DNA from: Basidiobolus meristosporus CBS 931.73
Taxonomy: Eukaryota; Basidiobolomycota; Basidiobolomycetes; Basidiobolales; Basidiobolaceae
NCBI GenBank assembly: GCA_002104905.1
Contig: MCFE01000038.1
Span: 140,215-204,214 of the forward strand
Direction of reading: 5' to 3'
Length of the DNA stretch: 64,000 bases
In this document: positions 48,760 to 61,869 of the stretch, one piece after another
Layout: each line of letters opens with the position of its first letter
How positions within the stretch are numbered: position 1 is the stretch's first letter
Translations under genes and position numbers: made by a program
Notes under the pieces: model-generated
Told to the model about the DNA's origin: nothing
What the model saw: only the letters and a program-made list of their open reading frames with translations
Database searches by the model: none

Positions 48760-49368
48760 TCTGGACTTATGATTTTCCACCTATTTATCCCATGCTTCAT
48801 TCGCGAGGAGTTTGAAAATAATCATACCTATTTATTTTTCTCACCCGAAATGATTGGAACTTTTGAACAATTATTAAACTGATATTTCATTCAAAAACAC
48901 CCATCGTTGAGTTGATGCGGGCTTCTACGAAAATAGTGTGCACACATGTCCTGGAGGTACCTGGGACAACAAACCGGGACTTATGGGTTGTTTGAAGTGA
49001 CAGGCTTCACGACATCTCTCGACAACTCTGTAGTATCTAGCTGGGTATCACTGGATACAAATTCGTGTACGGCAGTAGGGATCATAGTAGAGGTTTTGAT
49101 GCTAACGCGTGCCTGTCAAAACTAACAATCAATCGCATCTTTTTCCCGCCACCCTGTGTCAAGTGTACCCCGCAGCAGCTCAGACAAACGAAATCCAACT
49201 GGTAGAGTAATAAAGTATCTTTTATTTATACAAAGATGTTGAGTATGTGGGAGAGAGCTAAACTGTATCGGTAGAAGTGTGGTAGTTTTATTATTGCGAC
49301 CAAAAAATGAAATTAACTCCCGCGAATGCATCCTTTCTAATTCCAATTCAATAAAGTTTGCCCGAAAC
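48760..49368. other. Convergent 3' spacer (CHAP 3 / SURF6)
   Basis: No coding feature recognised. Confidence 0.45.
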
Positions 49369-51076
49369 TTAGTGCTTCTTCTTCTTTCCCTCAAAGCCCG
49401 GTCTAGATTTCTAATGTGGAAAAGACGGTTAGTTATACGCAATCGCCCGTTGCGAAGGGTGTGCAACTAACCTTGGCACTCTTGCCCTTTCCTTTGTTCT
49501 TCTTGGCATCAATTCTAGCTTTGATGTTCTCGTTTCTCTTCTTTTGCTTGTTAGCAATAGACTCAGTAACCTGTGTCTTGCGCTCATTCCTTTTTCATTG
49601 AAGTGGCATGTCAGCATACACATCACGTGAACATTGCTACCAACTACGTACCATTCTTTACTGCTCTTCTTCTTCTTGACCTCATCACGTTTGATGGTCT
49701 TTTTGAGGAGTTTAGGATCATCCTTGAGCTTGGCACCTGCAGACATTTGGAGGGCCTTTTTCCACTGTTCGTTTTCAATGATCTTCTCAGCCTAGATGGA
49801 TAATTTATGGTTGTCAATAGACATTCCAGTGCATGATGGATATCGAATTAATTACCTTCTCCTTGTCTGTTGCCTTCAATTTCTCTAATTTCTCCTGCTT
49901 AGCTTCAACCTGATCAAACACGCTTAGATCCAGACTAGAGTGAGGTTTTGAAGTGCTACACGTACCTTCTTCAATGCAACAGCGGCTGGAAGAGAACCCT
50001 TCTTTTTCTTAGGGCCATCGAATTCAAACTTGCTGAAGGATATGTCACCGTCCATGTTGACTGTACTAGCCGAAGCATTCTTGGGAGCATTCTAAACTTG
50101 TGATTTAGCGAGAATTCAGAACTTTCGAATGTAACTGCGCACCCACCTTATTACTGTCTGTTTCTACAATGACCTCCTCAGCAGAGAGCTTCATCTTCTT
50201 TTGCTCTTGCTTACGCTTCTCCTTCTTCTCGCTCTTTCTCTTCTTTCTGCTCTCTAAGATACCGTCGCGGGTTTCGCTATTGCTTGATGGGACCTTTCTA
50301 TTAGCGCGGAGCTCAGCAATACGGCTTTGTAAGCGAGCTTTGAGATCTTCAATAGAAGAGCTGGGCAAAGGCTTGACGATTTCTTTTGAGCCTAAAAGTG
50401 AGTAAGCATGCCAGGCTGCTAGGTAAAAAGAATCAACAAACCTTCGGTCTCCTCGCCACTTGATTCTACCTTGGGAGAAACTACTTCAATTTTAGAGTCC
50501 TCATCTACAGACATAGCGTCTTCATCAAGGTCCGCCTCCGAATCGGAATCTTCCTCCTCCTTATCGGCATCCTGTGCCTTCTCGGCTTGAATCTCTACAA
50601 CGGACTTGTGGTTCTCGGGGTCAAGCTATGTAGCAAATGATTAAGTTACTAAACAAGGGTTGTCGGAATGTCTTGTCTTCGGTAAAATACCTTGGCTTTC
50701 TTGGCCTTCTTGGTTCTTTCTTTAATCTCCTGTCTAGGGGCACGTTTGTTTTTGTTGTGCTGATATTTGGTGTTCTAAATGTCGAAAGGGAGTACAAACC
50801 GGTTGGCCTTCACGCTACAAGTTAAATGAATATATCTCGGTAGAAAAACGTACCTCTTGAGAATCCTCTGAAATATAATACTTGGAGGGTATCAGGCTCA
50901 AGAGCGAGTCAAAAGCTTGGCTGTACTCTTGAAGACGATCCTGCGTTGAAAGTAAAAAGTAAATCAACTGCTTCCGATAAAGAGTCACCCCGGTATACGG
51001 GTGTATGTTGATATCGAAATGTGCCTGCCCACTGGGAAATTACCTCAAGTCCGGAGAGCGTGTATTCAGTCGCCAT
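49369..51076 (-). CDS. SURF6/Rrp14-family ribosome-biogenesis protein
   Basis: About eleven short exons on the minus strand encode a highly basic nucleolar protein of roughly 375 aa. The N-terminal exons give MATEYTLSGLE, then SLLSLIPSKYY. Next come RAPRQEIKERTKKAKKAK, an acidic Asp/Glu/Ser stretch, and the core (SSSIEDLKARLQSRIAELRA, FSKFEF, QWKKALQMSAGAKLKDDPKL). It ends in SRPGFEGKKKKH. Order and motifs match SURF6 of animals and Rrp14 of yeast, which act in early 60S and 40S pre-rRNA processing. One exon, 50814-50800, is only 15 bp (REGQP). The gene is divergent from CDK7, with 630 bp between the starts. Boundaries of some small exons are approximate. Confidence 0.85.
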
Positions 51077-51706
51077 AGTAAACGATATAGAAGAACCCAA
51101 GTAAAACAAGAGCACCTCAAGATTTACACACTAAGAACTCCGTAAAATCTGCCTGTTCGAGAAAAAAAAACGATTGATTCATAAATTTCTATTACTGGAA
51201 TATTTTAATCGACTACTACGAATTATCGATATTCTATTCACAATTCCAAGAAAAAAATTTGCTCAACACTTTTTTTTTCAACAGTATGTTGATATGGGAC
51301 GGGTTTTCAGAAAAAAAATCGTCTGAAAGGAATGATAAATATTCTGGAATAGTTGGTGGAGCTATTCTGAAGGGCCGTGCTCATCTTATGTGCTAGCAGT
51401 AACATTCTTCGTCTGAATGCCAACGTCCAGATGCGGCCAATCTACCGATCTCAATGTTGATATAATTCCAGAGCAATGCACAGGTCACAAAACGCTGCTG
51501 TGCTGCCTAGTTATTGTTTATTATTGTGATTACGAATCTGTTGGGTGGATTCACTAGTCCACTTGAATAAATTCGATCAAATGCCTGACGCAGTCATCCC
51601 CACCGTATTCGTAGCTTTTCAATCTGCCTTAAAAAGCTTCCTGTAGTGCATCGGCAACCTTTTGGATTCAGTTAGACCTCCTCAGTAGTGGTAATTTCAC
51701 GCCATC
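51077..51706. other. Divergent promoter region (SURF6 / CDK7)
   Basis: Two A-rich/T-rich runs (about 51165-51175 and 51250-51325), as often found in nucleosome-free fungal promoters. No ORF. Confidence 0.5.
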
Positions 51707-53239
51707 ATGGGAGCACACGTAGAAGTAGACGGTACCTCCGAGGAGCATAATAAAACCACTCAAAAAAAGTATCTAAAGGACAAAAAAGTTGGTGAGGGTA
51801 CTTATGCCGTGGTTTACCAGGGTACTTGAAAACACATTTCCTTGCCTTTCTCGGCGCACCCGTTGGTTCCAATCTTACGCTCAGCTGTCTATTCGTAACT
51901 TTGTAGGAACGCAAACAGATACAGGTAGAAAAATCGCTATCAAAAAAATCAAAGTGAGGGAGTTCAAAGATGGCCTTGATATGTCGGCCATCAGAGAGGT
52001 TAAGGCTTTGCAAGAGATGAGGCATCCTAATGTTATCGAGGTAATACTAGATTATCCGCCTTGCAAGCTCCCGAAAGTCTAAATTTCTCTATACCTTCAA
52101 GTTGATCGATGTGTTCTCACATAAGGGAAATCTCAACCTTGTTTTGGAGTTCCTTGACTCAGACCTTGAAATGATCATCAAGGATAAGAGTTTGGTGTTT
52201 ATGCCCGCGGATATTAAGAGCTGGATGATGATGATGCTTCGCGGATTGGATCACTGTCACCGAAATTGGGTCCTGCACAGGGTAACGTGGTTTAACGACC
52301 TTTTTGCTATTGTGAGCCACTGAACTGAAGATTTATTCATTGGAATGAAGGATTTGAAGCCAAATAACTTGTTAGTTAGCGGCGATGGACAACTGAAGCT
52401 TGCTGATTTTGGTCTTGCAAGGGAGTTTGGTGATGCAAATTCATTGCTAACTTCACAGGTGGTTACTAGGCAAGTAGTCTTCATTGACGGAATCTATTTG
52501 AGACAAATCCATCTTAATAGCATTGTCACATCATGAACAGATGGTACCGTGCACCAGAGTTGCTTTTTGGAGCCAAACAATACGGTCACGGAGTCGACAT
52601 ATGGGCAGTGGGTTGTATCTTTGCTGAACTCATGCTTCGTACTCCATATCTCCCTGGGGAGTCGGACGTTGACCAGCTCAACACCATTTTTAGAGCGTTG
52701 GGTACGCCAACTGAGGATGAATGGCCGGTAATTATTCCATAGTATGGAGTCTTAGCGCGACATCTAAGCCATTGCAAACATAGGGCATGACCGAGCTTCC
52801 AGACTATATCCCATTCAAACAATATCCAAAAACTCCTCTGAAGAGTCTTTTCACTGCCGCTGGTGCTGATGCCCTTGATCTTATGGAGAAGATGCTTGTT
52901 TATGATCCCTCAAAAAGAATCACTGCTCGACAAGTAAGCCACTTCTTCAATTCATTTGAATGAACAGTCTAACCATGCGCAACTTTAATCTAGGCGCTCC
53001 TGCATCCATATTTCCAAAGTAAACCTCGCCCAACAGCTCCACAAAAGTTGCCGAAGCCACCGGTTAAGGATGTGGTGGAAGAAGACGCGAAGAGAAAGCT
53101 GGATACTGGTAAAAGTTTGGCTCTGTGGGTGTACTCGTAATATACAACTTGACCCAACATTTTGTAATATATAGACTTGATCGACGATGGTGCGCGTAAA
53201 ATCGCAAAGAAGTTGAATTTCGAAGCAATTGCGGATTAG
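51707..53239 (+). CDS. Cyclin-dependent kinase 7 (CAK / TFIIH kinase)
   Basis: The kinase phosphorylates the RNA polymerase II C-terminal domain within TFIIH and can activate other CDKs. Eight exons (51707-51821, 51907-52040, 52102-52281, 52351-52469, 52541-52727, 52784-52933, 52994-53108, 53175-53239) give 354 aa. Motifs in order: [11 protein letters not shown] (ATP loop), AIKKIK (Lys), [13 protein letters not shown] (C-helix), HRDLKPNN (catalytic), DFGLARE (metal) and [19 protein letters not shown]. The last is the CDK7/Kin28 T-loop with its activating Thr. Intron 4 (52470-52540) starts with GC, not GT. The Ser-Pro site found in the vertebrate CDK7 T-loop is replaced by GDAN. The acidic-basic C-terminal tail is family-like. 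Confidence 0.96.
52470..52540 (+). other. GC-AG intron in CDK7
   Basis: The donor is GCAAGT after ...ACTAG. Joining at 52469/52541 is required to restore VVTRWYRAPE, an invariant kinase stretch. A nearby GT at 52460 would delete VVTR. Confidence 0.85.
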
Positions 53240-53746
53240 AGCATATTGACTAGCAACGCCATGCCAAGTGCCCATTTGAAGTAGATAGAATGTGAAGAGG
53301 TTTTAATATTGTACTTTTATGACGTTCCCAACTTATTTTTTATTCTCACCAATAAACAAGTTTGCTTCGATGGGAATATCTTTTCTCATACGAACACCCT
53401 GGACACCATCTAATCAGGTAATGAGCAATGCTGCAAAGTGTGGCATGGGTGTCTGTAATGTTAATATGGATCCATTACTTGAGCTACATTAGGCTAGAGT
53501 CTCGTTGCTGTGCTGGTGCCAACAGAATACGGATAACCCTAGATAGATTCCAAGCTTGTATCGGGTAAATCGGGATTTTTATTCTTGCCAAAGGAATGGA
53601 GACTCAGCGGGCGAAGGTGATGTACCGTTGGGGGTGCTGTAAGACTGATGGCACCAAAGCCCACTATGATGGTGCATCAAGTTTGGCATTGCCAAGGGTT
53701 TGGTGAGGAATACATACATGTATATATACATAATTGCGCACAGAAG
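53240..53746. other. Convergent 3' spacer
   Basis: 3' flanks of CDK7 and the DnaJ-like gene. A short alternating TA/CA run near 53713-53730. Nothing else. Confidence 0.45.
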
Positions 53747-54595
53747 TTAGACACCGCTTAAGGAGGCCCATAGTTCATTTAAAGCTTGTGAGATGGATTG
53801 AACTACTCTATGTGCCATATTCCGCTCTTTGTCGTTTGTAATTCGCTCGTCAAATATTTGCGAAAACTTATCCGGATGCCAGCGAAGTTGTTCTTGCCGG
53901 ATGCTTTTTCGCTGTTCTGATATGGTAGCCTGAGGCAAAATGAGGAATTCACGTAGTGAGCTAGCAGTGAAAGCTTCGGGGCCCAAAGCTTTTTCGGAAG
54001 CTTCAACAGTAGGCCACGGGATGGATAAGAAGTTTAGCTCATCTCGGTTGGATCTGATCTGTTCCCAGCGAGAGTAATATGCTTTACGAGCCTGCTCCAT
54101 ATGGATGCCACGTTTTAGCTCCTGTTTTTTCTTGCGGTCTGCGCGTAATTTGGCTTCTTCCCTTTCCCATTCTCTTCTAACTTCCTCACGCTCACGTTTA
54201 CGAGCTTTACGGGCCTCTTCCCGTCGCTTTTTATCTTCTATCTCAGCAGCATGTTTCCGCTCATACATTCCGGACACCATGTACTGCCGGTATTCCTCAT
54301 CGTTCAACGCATCTATTCTGCTACCGTTTCCACGCCAGTTCCTGTGTTCAAAGTAATTGTCCCAGCGATCCTGACCTTCATCTTCAGCCATCATATCAAA
54401 GAAATGCTGCTGCCAATCTAGATCGGGCTTGTGAGAGCTTGACGGAGGCTGGTGACCCTCGTATAACTCATCGAATAGATTGGCTTGGCTTGGGCCATGA
54501 TGTTTTCTTTTACTTGAGTGCTCTTTACTATGTTTATCATGCTTTCTCTTTTTCTTTTTTTCTTTGAACCTCAGTGGTTTAACCGACTCAGACAT
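53747..54595 (-). CDS. NFKBIL1-like protein with C-terminal J-like domain (282 aa)
   Basis: A single exon. The N terminus is Lys/Arg/His-rich (nuclear). The middle is a long charged helix of Arg/Glu/Lys repeats (about 125-200), probably coiled coil. The C terminus has IRQEQLRWHPDKFSQIF and then VVQSISQALNELWASL. The HPDK-type J signature in RWHPDKF and the SQxLN helix match the C-terminal region shared by animal NFKBIL1 and its fungal relatives. The animal protein is linked to RNA processing; ankyrin repeats found there are absent here. It is divergent from the histidine kinase gene. Confidence 0.82.
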   Translation of the reverse strand: MSESVKPLRFKEKKKKRKHDKHSKEHSSKRKHHGPSQANLFDELYEGHQPPSSSHKPDLDWQQHFFDMMAEDEGQDRWDNYFEHRNWRGNGSRIDALNDEEYRQYMVSGMYERKHAAEIEDKKRREEARKARKREREEVRREWEREEAKLRADRKKKQELKRGIHMEQARKAYYSRWEQIRSNRDELNFLSIPWPTVEASEKALGPEAFTASSLREFLILPQATISEQRKSIRQEQLRWHPDKFSQIFDERITNDKERNMAHRVVQSISQALNELWASLSGV

Positions 54596-55814
54596 GGAAG
54601 ATGAAGGAATGTTGAATTAGGGAGTTATGATTCCTTGAATTCCATGAATCTGGTGGAATGCCTCGTGACCAATCAATGGGCTGAGGCGGCCTCAATAGCT
54701 AGAGCACTCAGACTACCAGCCTGTGGAGTAACACATCTGAAAATTAGCCGCAAAACACCCCGGCTAATGTCATCATCATCATTGGTTCGTTTGTTGTAGA
54801 GCTTCCCTTTGAGCTTAGATAACACTATGGATTCTGGAAATCATCCGTTGTTTCATTCCACTCAAATTGCACCCATGTCTGCTCAAAACCCACTGCTTAT
54901 TTAATCATGTCAATCGGTCCAACAGAGAAAGCACTTGACTCGAGACATCTGCAGACGATTAGCAGACACTGCTCCCACCAAACACCATTGGCAAGAGAGT
55001 GCTCCTGATGCGGGCACTGTAGAGCATTGTTTCAGGTGCAGTTAGTAAGCATCTCGGATATGTGCTGGTACGATCCCATTTACATTACCATTTGCCAGTC
55101 TGGCTCTACAAAGAATGCTGTTCGTGAATCCGGGTTGAATAGATTTGATAAGCAGCAGCTCCCTACAATCTCTAGATTCGTTGATTGTTATCAAGTTTGA
55201 TGTATCGTCACATCAGGGTGTGACAGCTGTGGAGTCGCTCCCACATTACTTTTCCATGACGCATTCTGGAGTTGATTTGTAGAGGCAATCCTACAATCAT
55301 TACTAGTGCTGATATAGTATTGAGGGATTGATTTTGAAATCAATATAGCCCGGCTTCTCATGTGCACAATGCCATCCAAGCTCAAAAAAAATAAGCCATC
55401 TAAGCTCATGTGCACAATGAAGTCATTGCCCGATGATGTCACTGATTTTTGGATTATGTCATCGTCACTCTGGCTAGTCTAAATTCGTTCGAATCACTCC
55501 ATCCTCCACAACTACTTGAGATCCCAGGGTTTAGTACTCCATATTGTACGATCAATTTAGTCCAGATGACTGGCATTAAATGATAAAGCTTTTCCAAAAG
55601 TACGCAATGCTCCTGAGCTATTGGATTCCCAACTCGCACAGTGTGAATAAATCTTGTTAGTCTGCATTTAGCTCACTCCACCGCCAATCACATCCCTGCA
55701 GTAGCTCACTCATGAGTTTATTTTGAGGGGTACTGGCACCATTCCAACTTTGAGTCTATCTAAACTAGTGGAAACCTTACCCTCTTCACTCAGTATAGCC
55801 CAAGTTTGGCGATA
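54596..55814. other. Divergent spacer (DnaJ-like / histidine kinase)
   Basis: No gene seen. A short direct duplication (AAGCCATCTAAGCTC-like) near 55372-55412. Confidence 0.4.
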
Positions 55815-58800
55815 ATGCTGACCATGGGGCATTCGGAACTAACAAGTATTGAAACAAACGCTAAATTATTACCTGTGTCCCTGGAAGAGTATCTGGAATG
55901 CGCAGCCGAGCCCACATTTGTTGTGAAATTTCCTCAAAGCTCACCAACCAACTTTTCACCAACCATTCTATACGCCAACGGCGCACTCTTGAACTTATGT
56001 GGCCCACACTATATGCGACAAGTAAAAAACCTGGACCTACAATGTCTCTTCGATCAGCAGGACCTGTTCGCCTTGAGTAAATGGCTTTACAGAGTCGCCT
56101 ACAATTCAGACAAAACCCCGGTCATAACAGAGCAACGAAATTTAGAATACAGCTTAGACGACGAGCCTAGCACTGCTCAAGGCGAGTCGTCGGGCTCTAC
56201 CATATATATCAAGTGGACTGCGACATGTGTAAAGCAACTTCTCATAGTCGTTAAAGGGAATATACTCGAATCGGACGATGTCGCAAGATATAACACCGCT
56301 TTAGCGATCGCTAGGAGTACCTCAACTGAATATCCAGACGACCAAGTAGGGTATGGCGAAAGCTGGAGAAATATACCCAAAGTAATATTTACAGTTTCTC
56401 ACAATGCTTCACGAAACTCAGTATCTAACTACAATTCCACCAACAGTTTATCGACACCCTTTCTGGTGGAGGTTTTATGGGGGAGTATCTAAGAGGCTAC
56501 GACTGGGACAATAGTTCACTGGGCCCAATTTCACAGTGGCCCCAATCATTACTCACAGCCGTGTCTCTTTGCATGGCATCGTCGTTCCCAATGGCGGTGT
56601 GGTGGGGCCCCAAATTTGTCTTAATCTAGTAAGTATTTGGCTATTCAAGTGACTTCCTTTGGCCGGTTTATTAATGTATTACAGTAATGATGGGTATAGC
56701 GTAGTTGCTGCTGGGAAACATCCTTGGCTCTTCGGAAAGGAGGGTTCAACTGGGTGGAGCGAGATATGGCCAACTTTGGAACCAATGGCGGAAAGTGTTA
56801 TGAACGGGCAAAACTGTTACTCTGAAGATCACTTATTATTCATGACGAGGAATGGATTTATGGAGGAAACATATCACACGGTATTGCTTCTTTTATTATT
56901 TTGGCAAAAGAAAAGTACACGGGCGCCAACCTTTTTCATGTAGTGGTCTTATATACCTATCAGAAGGGAGGATGGATCGGTAGGAGGGTTGTTGAATCCT
57001 TCCATCGAAAGTACAGAAAAAGTGATCTCAGAGCGCCGGCTCAAGACACTACGGAATTTGGGAACGCTGACTGCTGGTGCCAAGCGTTTCGATGAAACAT
57101 TCAGTCTTATATGCCAGGCATTTGAGAGTAATACATACGATATTCCTTTCGCTTTGATTTATTCTTGTGTTTCTCCACTGGGTTCAATGGACGACTCCAT
57201 TGCAGAAAAAATATCTCAATTGGATGCCAAATTTAAGCTGGCTGCTACAGTCGGAATTTCTGACAATCATGCAGCGGCCCCGCACTGCGTAGATATATCC
57301 GACCACAATAACCACCACCCCTGGAAAGATGTTTTCTGCCAGGCTCTAAAAAACAACGCAAAGATCCAAATTAGTAATATTGGTGACTTGTTCTTCGATT
57401 TACCAACCCGAGGCTGGGGAGATTCACCAAGGGAAGCAGTGGCTTGCCCAATTGTGGGTAGCGACCAAGAAAATGTACTGGGTATGCTGCTAATTGGTCT
57501 AAATCCAAGAAGAAGCTACGATGAGGATTACAAGTAGGCTGATTTGAATGCTACTTATTCTATTTCTAATCACAAGTTACTAACATCGCTCAAAGAACAT
57601 TTATAGAGCTGTTATCACGACAAGCTGGAACCTCTCTGGCCACTGTTCGCGCATATGAGGACCAAGTCCGGCGAGCGGAGACTCTGGCGGCTGTCGATCG
57701 TGCTAAAACGGCGTTCTTTAGCTCGGTATCTCACGAGTTACGTACACCGTTAACATTGATACTGGGCCCAATCAAAGAAACCTTGGCGGACCAAAATCTA
57801 GCTCCCGAACAAAAATCCAAGCTAAATATGGTGCTTCGAAATTCCAAGAGATTACTGCGACTGGTAAATTCACTGCTCGACTTCAGCCGAATCGAAGCAG
57901 GAAAGCTACAGGTGACCATCGATTTAACTGCTCTTGAATTCGTGCCCGAGTTAATGTTCTGGCGATTTAGGCAACCTACCGAGAAACCAATCTCGGAATG
58001 TTCACAGCCGATTTGGCCAGCCTTTTCCGCTCAGCGATAGAGAAGAGTGGGCTCATATATAAGGTGGAGTGTGATGAGAGTGGTCGATCTGTGTGGGTGG
58101 ACCCCGAAATGTGGGAAAAGATAGTGTTCAACCTGATAGGGTTTGTCATTTGCAACCACAGTTTGACATTTGCCCCCTGCTTATTGAGTCTGTTCTATAG
58201 AAATGCGTTCAAATTTACACTTAAAGGGAGCATAAAAGTCACTTTACAGCCGGCTCCAGACCGCTCATGCGTTGTATTTTCTGTCGCTGATACAGGCAGT
58301 GGAGTCCCATCACACGAAATCAATAAGATCTTTGAGAGATTTCATCGTATAGAAGGTCAAAAAGGCCGAAGCCATGAGGGAACTGGGATTGGTTTGTCAC
58401 TGACTCAGGAGCTCGTAAAGCTACATGGTGGCCAAGTTGAGGTCAAGAGTGAGTATGGCAAAGGAAGGTTGGTGTTATTAAGTTCGAATTGTGGTCAGTG
58501 TTTTTTTTTAATTTCTCGCAATATTTTCAGTACTTTTTCAGTTACCATTCCATACGGGAGCGCCCATGTACCTCACAGTCAACTTTTAGACAGTGCTATG
58601 CAGTCCGCTGATAACCAACAATTGGCAGGGTCCTGGTCATATGGTTTATCTGTAGTGGAAGAGGCCCGTCTTTGGCTTCCAACTGACGACGAAGATCTCG
58701 AGTATCTTTCGGCTACCTCCAGCACGGATTCTAACAATGGTGCTACTAATACTTTCCCCATATCTAGTTCTGGGTCCAAAATACTACTCGTGGATGACAA

Positions 58801-61561
58801 CTCGGATATGCGCCGGTATGTGAAGGGACTGTTGAATAGGTGGTGGAAAATCACTGAAGCATCAGACGGCGAAGAGGCCTTCAACCTGGCGGTGCAAAAT
58901 CCTCCTGATCTCATCGTTAGCGATGTGATGATGCCCATTTTGGATGGCATTGGGCTGCTCAAGCTTCTAAGGACACATCAAAAAACTCAATTTATTCCAG
59001 TAATACTGCTTAGCGCTCGGGCCGGAGAAGATGCGCGGGTAGAGGGGCTAAAGGCTGGTGCCGATGACTTCCTTGTGAAGCCGTTCAGTGCAAAAGAGCT
59101 TATTGCTCGTGTACACACACATCTAGAACTGGGCAAGTTAAGATCGGAGTTGGAGCGGCTAGTTATCGAAAGAACCAAGGAGCTAGCAGAAAGTGAACTA
59201 CGTTATAGGGTTTTAACAAAGCTCAGCCCGGTTGGAATATTCCGGCTAGATTTGAATGTAAGGGATAATCATCCAATGGCCAATGGTCAATATCACGAGT
59301 CCTTATACCAACACTAATATCAATTACAGGGAATCATCACATATACAAATGACAAATGGTGGCAGATATCAGGACACGACCGTAAGCAAGATCCGGGTGC
59401 GCTGAATTTCATGTCAAGGTATAGTGGCAGAGTGTGACCGAAAAGGCTTAAGAATCGTAAATAATACCATTTTCACAAGTATCTATCATGAGGATCGTGA
59501 ACGCACAACGAGCATCTTCAAAGAGTGTATCCAAAAGGCAAAAGGCTTCATTATTGAGTTTCGTTGGAATTCAATCAATGGTGGAGTGAAATGGAGTTTG
59601 GGTAAGACGAAGCGTGCGTAAATCTTGTGTGGTGTCCGGTTCATTCAATGTGATCTATGACCTATCAATATAGGGGAAGTAATCGTAGAGTACGATGATC
59701 AACTGAAACCACGCGGCTTTGTTGGGACACTGACTGACATAACCGAAAGAAAGATGCTGGAGAAGGAACGCCTGAGAGCATTGCAGCTCGCCGAGCAGCA
59801 ACAGCGACGTCGTGCCGAGGATGCGGAGGAAATTAAGAGACAACAAGAACTGTTCATTGATATGACTTGCCATGAATTCCGAAACCCGTTAAATGGCATT
59901 TACCACAACGCAGATTTCCTGTACGAGAGTCTGGAAAAGCTTCAGAACGATGTAAGAAACGAGAGTATTTTGAAGGTGATGAATTGGCTGAATAGCGAAA
60001 TTGAAGAAGATTTGGAGGCTGTTGCAACCATCACACTGTGTGCACAACACCAGAAGGTATTGCATGTCATTCATATCTGACGTTCCATTCTAACCATTGA
60101 TATTGCAGAAAATTGCTGATGATGTCCTCAATATGTCCAAAATTAGCATGAATTTGCTGGTTCTGGCTAAAACGGAATTTCAGCCACATGCCGTGGTTAC
60201 AAATGTACTGCGTATGTTTGAGACTGAAGTAAAGCTCAAGAACATCGCTTTGGAGTTTAAAGTGGGCGAAGAATTTTCTCGAAGGCATATCAGTTGGGTC
60301 AAAGGAGATCCAACACGACTTTCACAGGTTTTGTAAGTAAGCTCGGTTCGACATTAACACCCTATCTTTCACTCACCAAGTTGATAGGATCAATTTTTTG
60401 ACCAATGCCATCCGGTTCACTGAAAAGGTGGCAATACGCCATATCACAGTGACGATGGAGGCATTCGATATGGCCCCTTATTCTTCTACACGCATTGAAA
60501 ACTGCTTGAGCTCAGCAGAGGACTCGGATCAAGACCAGGACAACATTTCCATTTCCAGTTCTACTTGGTCAACCAGCACTGATCGTCATCTTCCAGAATG
60601 CATATCCAATCCAGGCAATATGGATGATATTGATCCGGCAGACGCCGTATATGTGGAGATCTCCATCAGAGACAGCGGGGTGGGTATGACAACTGAGGAA
60701 CAGGCTTCCCTTTTCCGTCGATTTACACAAGCCAGTCCGAAAACCTATGCAGAGTTTGGAGGAAGTGGTCTTGGGCTGTTTATCAGCAAGCGTCTGGTAG
60801 AGCTGCATGGCGGAAGTATCAAAGTCCATTCTGTTAAAGGCAGTGGGACGACATTCTCGTTCTTTATCAAATGCGAGAGGTCGGAAGAAAAAGGGGCGCC
60901 GCAGACGGAGCAACATGAAGTCGAGGCCCGAAATGCAAACACAAGGTCACTAGCAAAATTGAAACCCCTTAGCACGAGAAAAGTGAAAAGCCCTGGTAGA
61001 GCAAACGAAAGCAGGGGCTTAGATCGAGATGACGAAACAAGCAATAGAAAGGTGAAGGTTAAAAATACCCAATCTCCAACCAAGTCCGAAGATTCGACGA
61101 CCTCTCCCATCTCGTCAAAAAGAATTTTGGTGGTGGAAGATAACATTATAAACCAACGAGTACTCAAACGGCAATTGGAGCTGGCCAGATATTCTGTGCA
61201 TGTTGCTAAGCATGGACTAGAGGCACTGGAGATATTAAAAGCAGTCGTAGTGGACTTGATTTTGATGGTAAGTTATAGTAACCGAATCTACATATGCTGA
61301 GTGTTGACAGGATTCACACCTATCCAGGATTTGGAAATGCCGGTCATGGGAGGGCTCGAGTGTACAAAGCACATACGCCAAGATGGATCCAACGCAAATC
61401 TATGCTATGTACCAATCATTGGAGTGTCTGGGAACACACGGACGGAGTACAAGCATCTTGCCATGGAAGCAGGAATGTCCGCATACATTACAAAACCTTA
61501 CAACAAGGGCGAATTAATACAACTGATTGATGATCTGATAGATCACACAACTACAAAGTGA
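55815..61561 (+). CDS. Double hybrid histidine kinase (two HK and two receiver modules)
   Basis: Fourteen exons give 1648 aa (55815-56381, 56447-56628, 56685-56880, 56944-57533, 57596-57911, 57971-58140, 58201-58467, 58531-59257, 59330-59418, 59480-59601, 59674-60056, 60109-60332, 60388-61267, 61328-61561). The sensor region carries PAS- and GAF-like sequences. Kinase core 1 has SHELRTPL (His558), NAFKFT, DTGSGVP and GTGIGLSL. Receiver 1 has SDVMMP (Asp894), LSA and VKPF. A PAS segment follows (SPVGIFRLDLNG). Kinase core 2 has CHEFRNPL (His1142), NAIRFT, DSGVGMT and GSGLGLFI. Receiver 2 has ILMDLEMP (Asp1572) and TKPY. All phosphorelay residues are intact. No transmembrane helix, so cytosolic. 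It should feed a phosphotransfer protein and response regulators. Resembles dual kinases such as Cryptococcus Tco2. Confidence 0.93.
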
Positions 61562-61860
61562 TACAAGGTGGCCGAATCAACAAAAGTGACAAAGATAAGT
61601 ACATTGTAAGTAGCTGATAATTTGTGAGTACTGAATCTGTATGTACTTGATACAAACTGTAATAATCAACCTACAGTACCACCACCTTTAATTAGCTGGT
61701 ACCAATATCATTGGCATAATAAACTCATCCCATCATTGAGATGTGCATCTATAGTGGTAGAGAAGATCTTTTGTTTGACACAAACACTATGCTGGCTGAT
61801 GCTCAACAGATCTAAAAGTGCTTTCTTATGAAGGTTGTAAAAGTATTGCAGATATCTAAA
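61562..61860. other. Spacer distal to the last gene
   Basis: AT-rich 3' flank of the histidine kinase. No ORF; it marks the transition to subtelomeric repeats. Confidence 0.45.
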
Positions 61861-61869
61861 ATCATTGGG

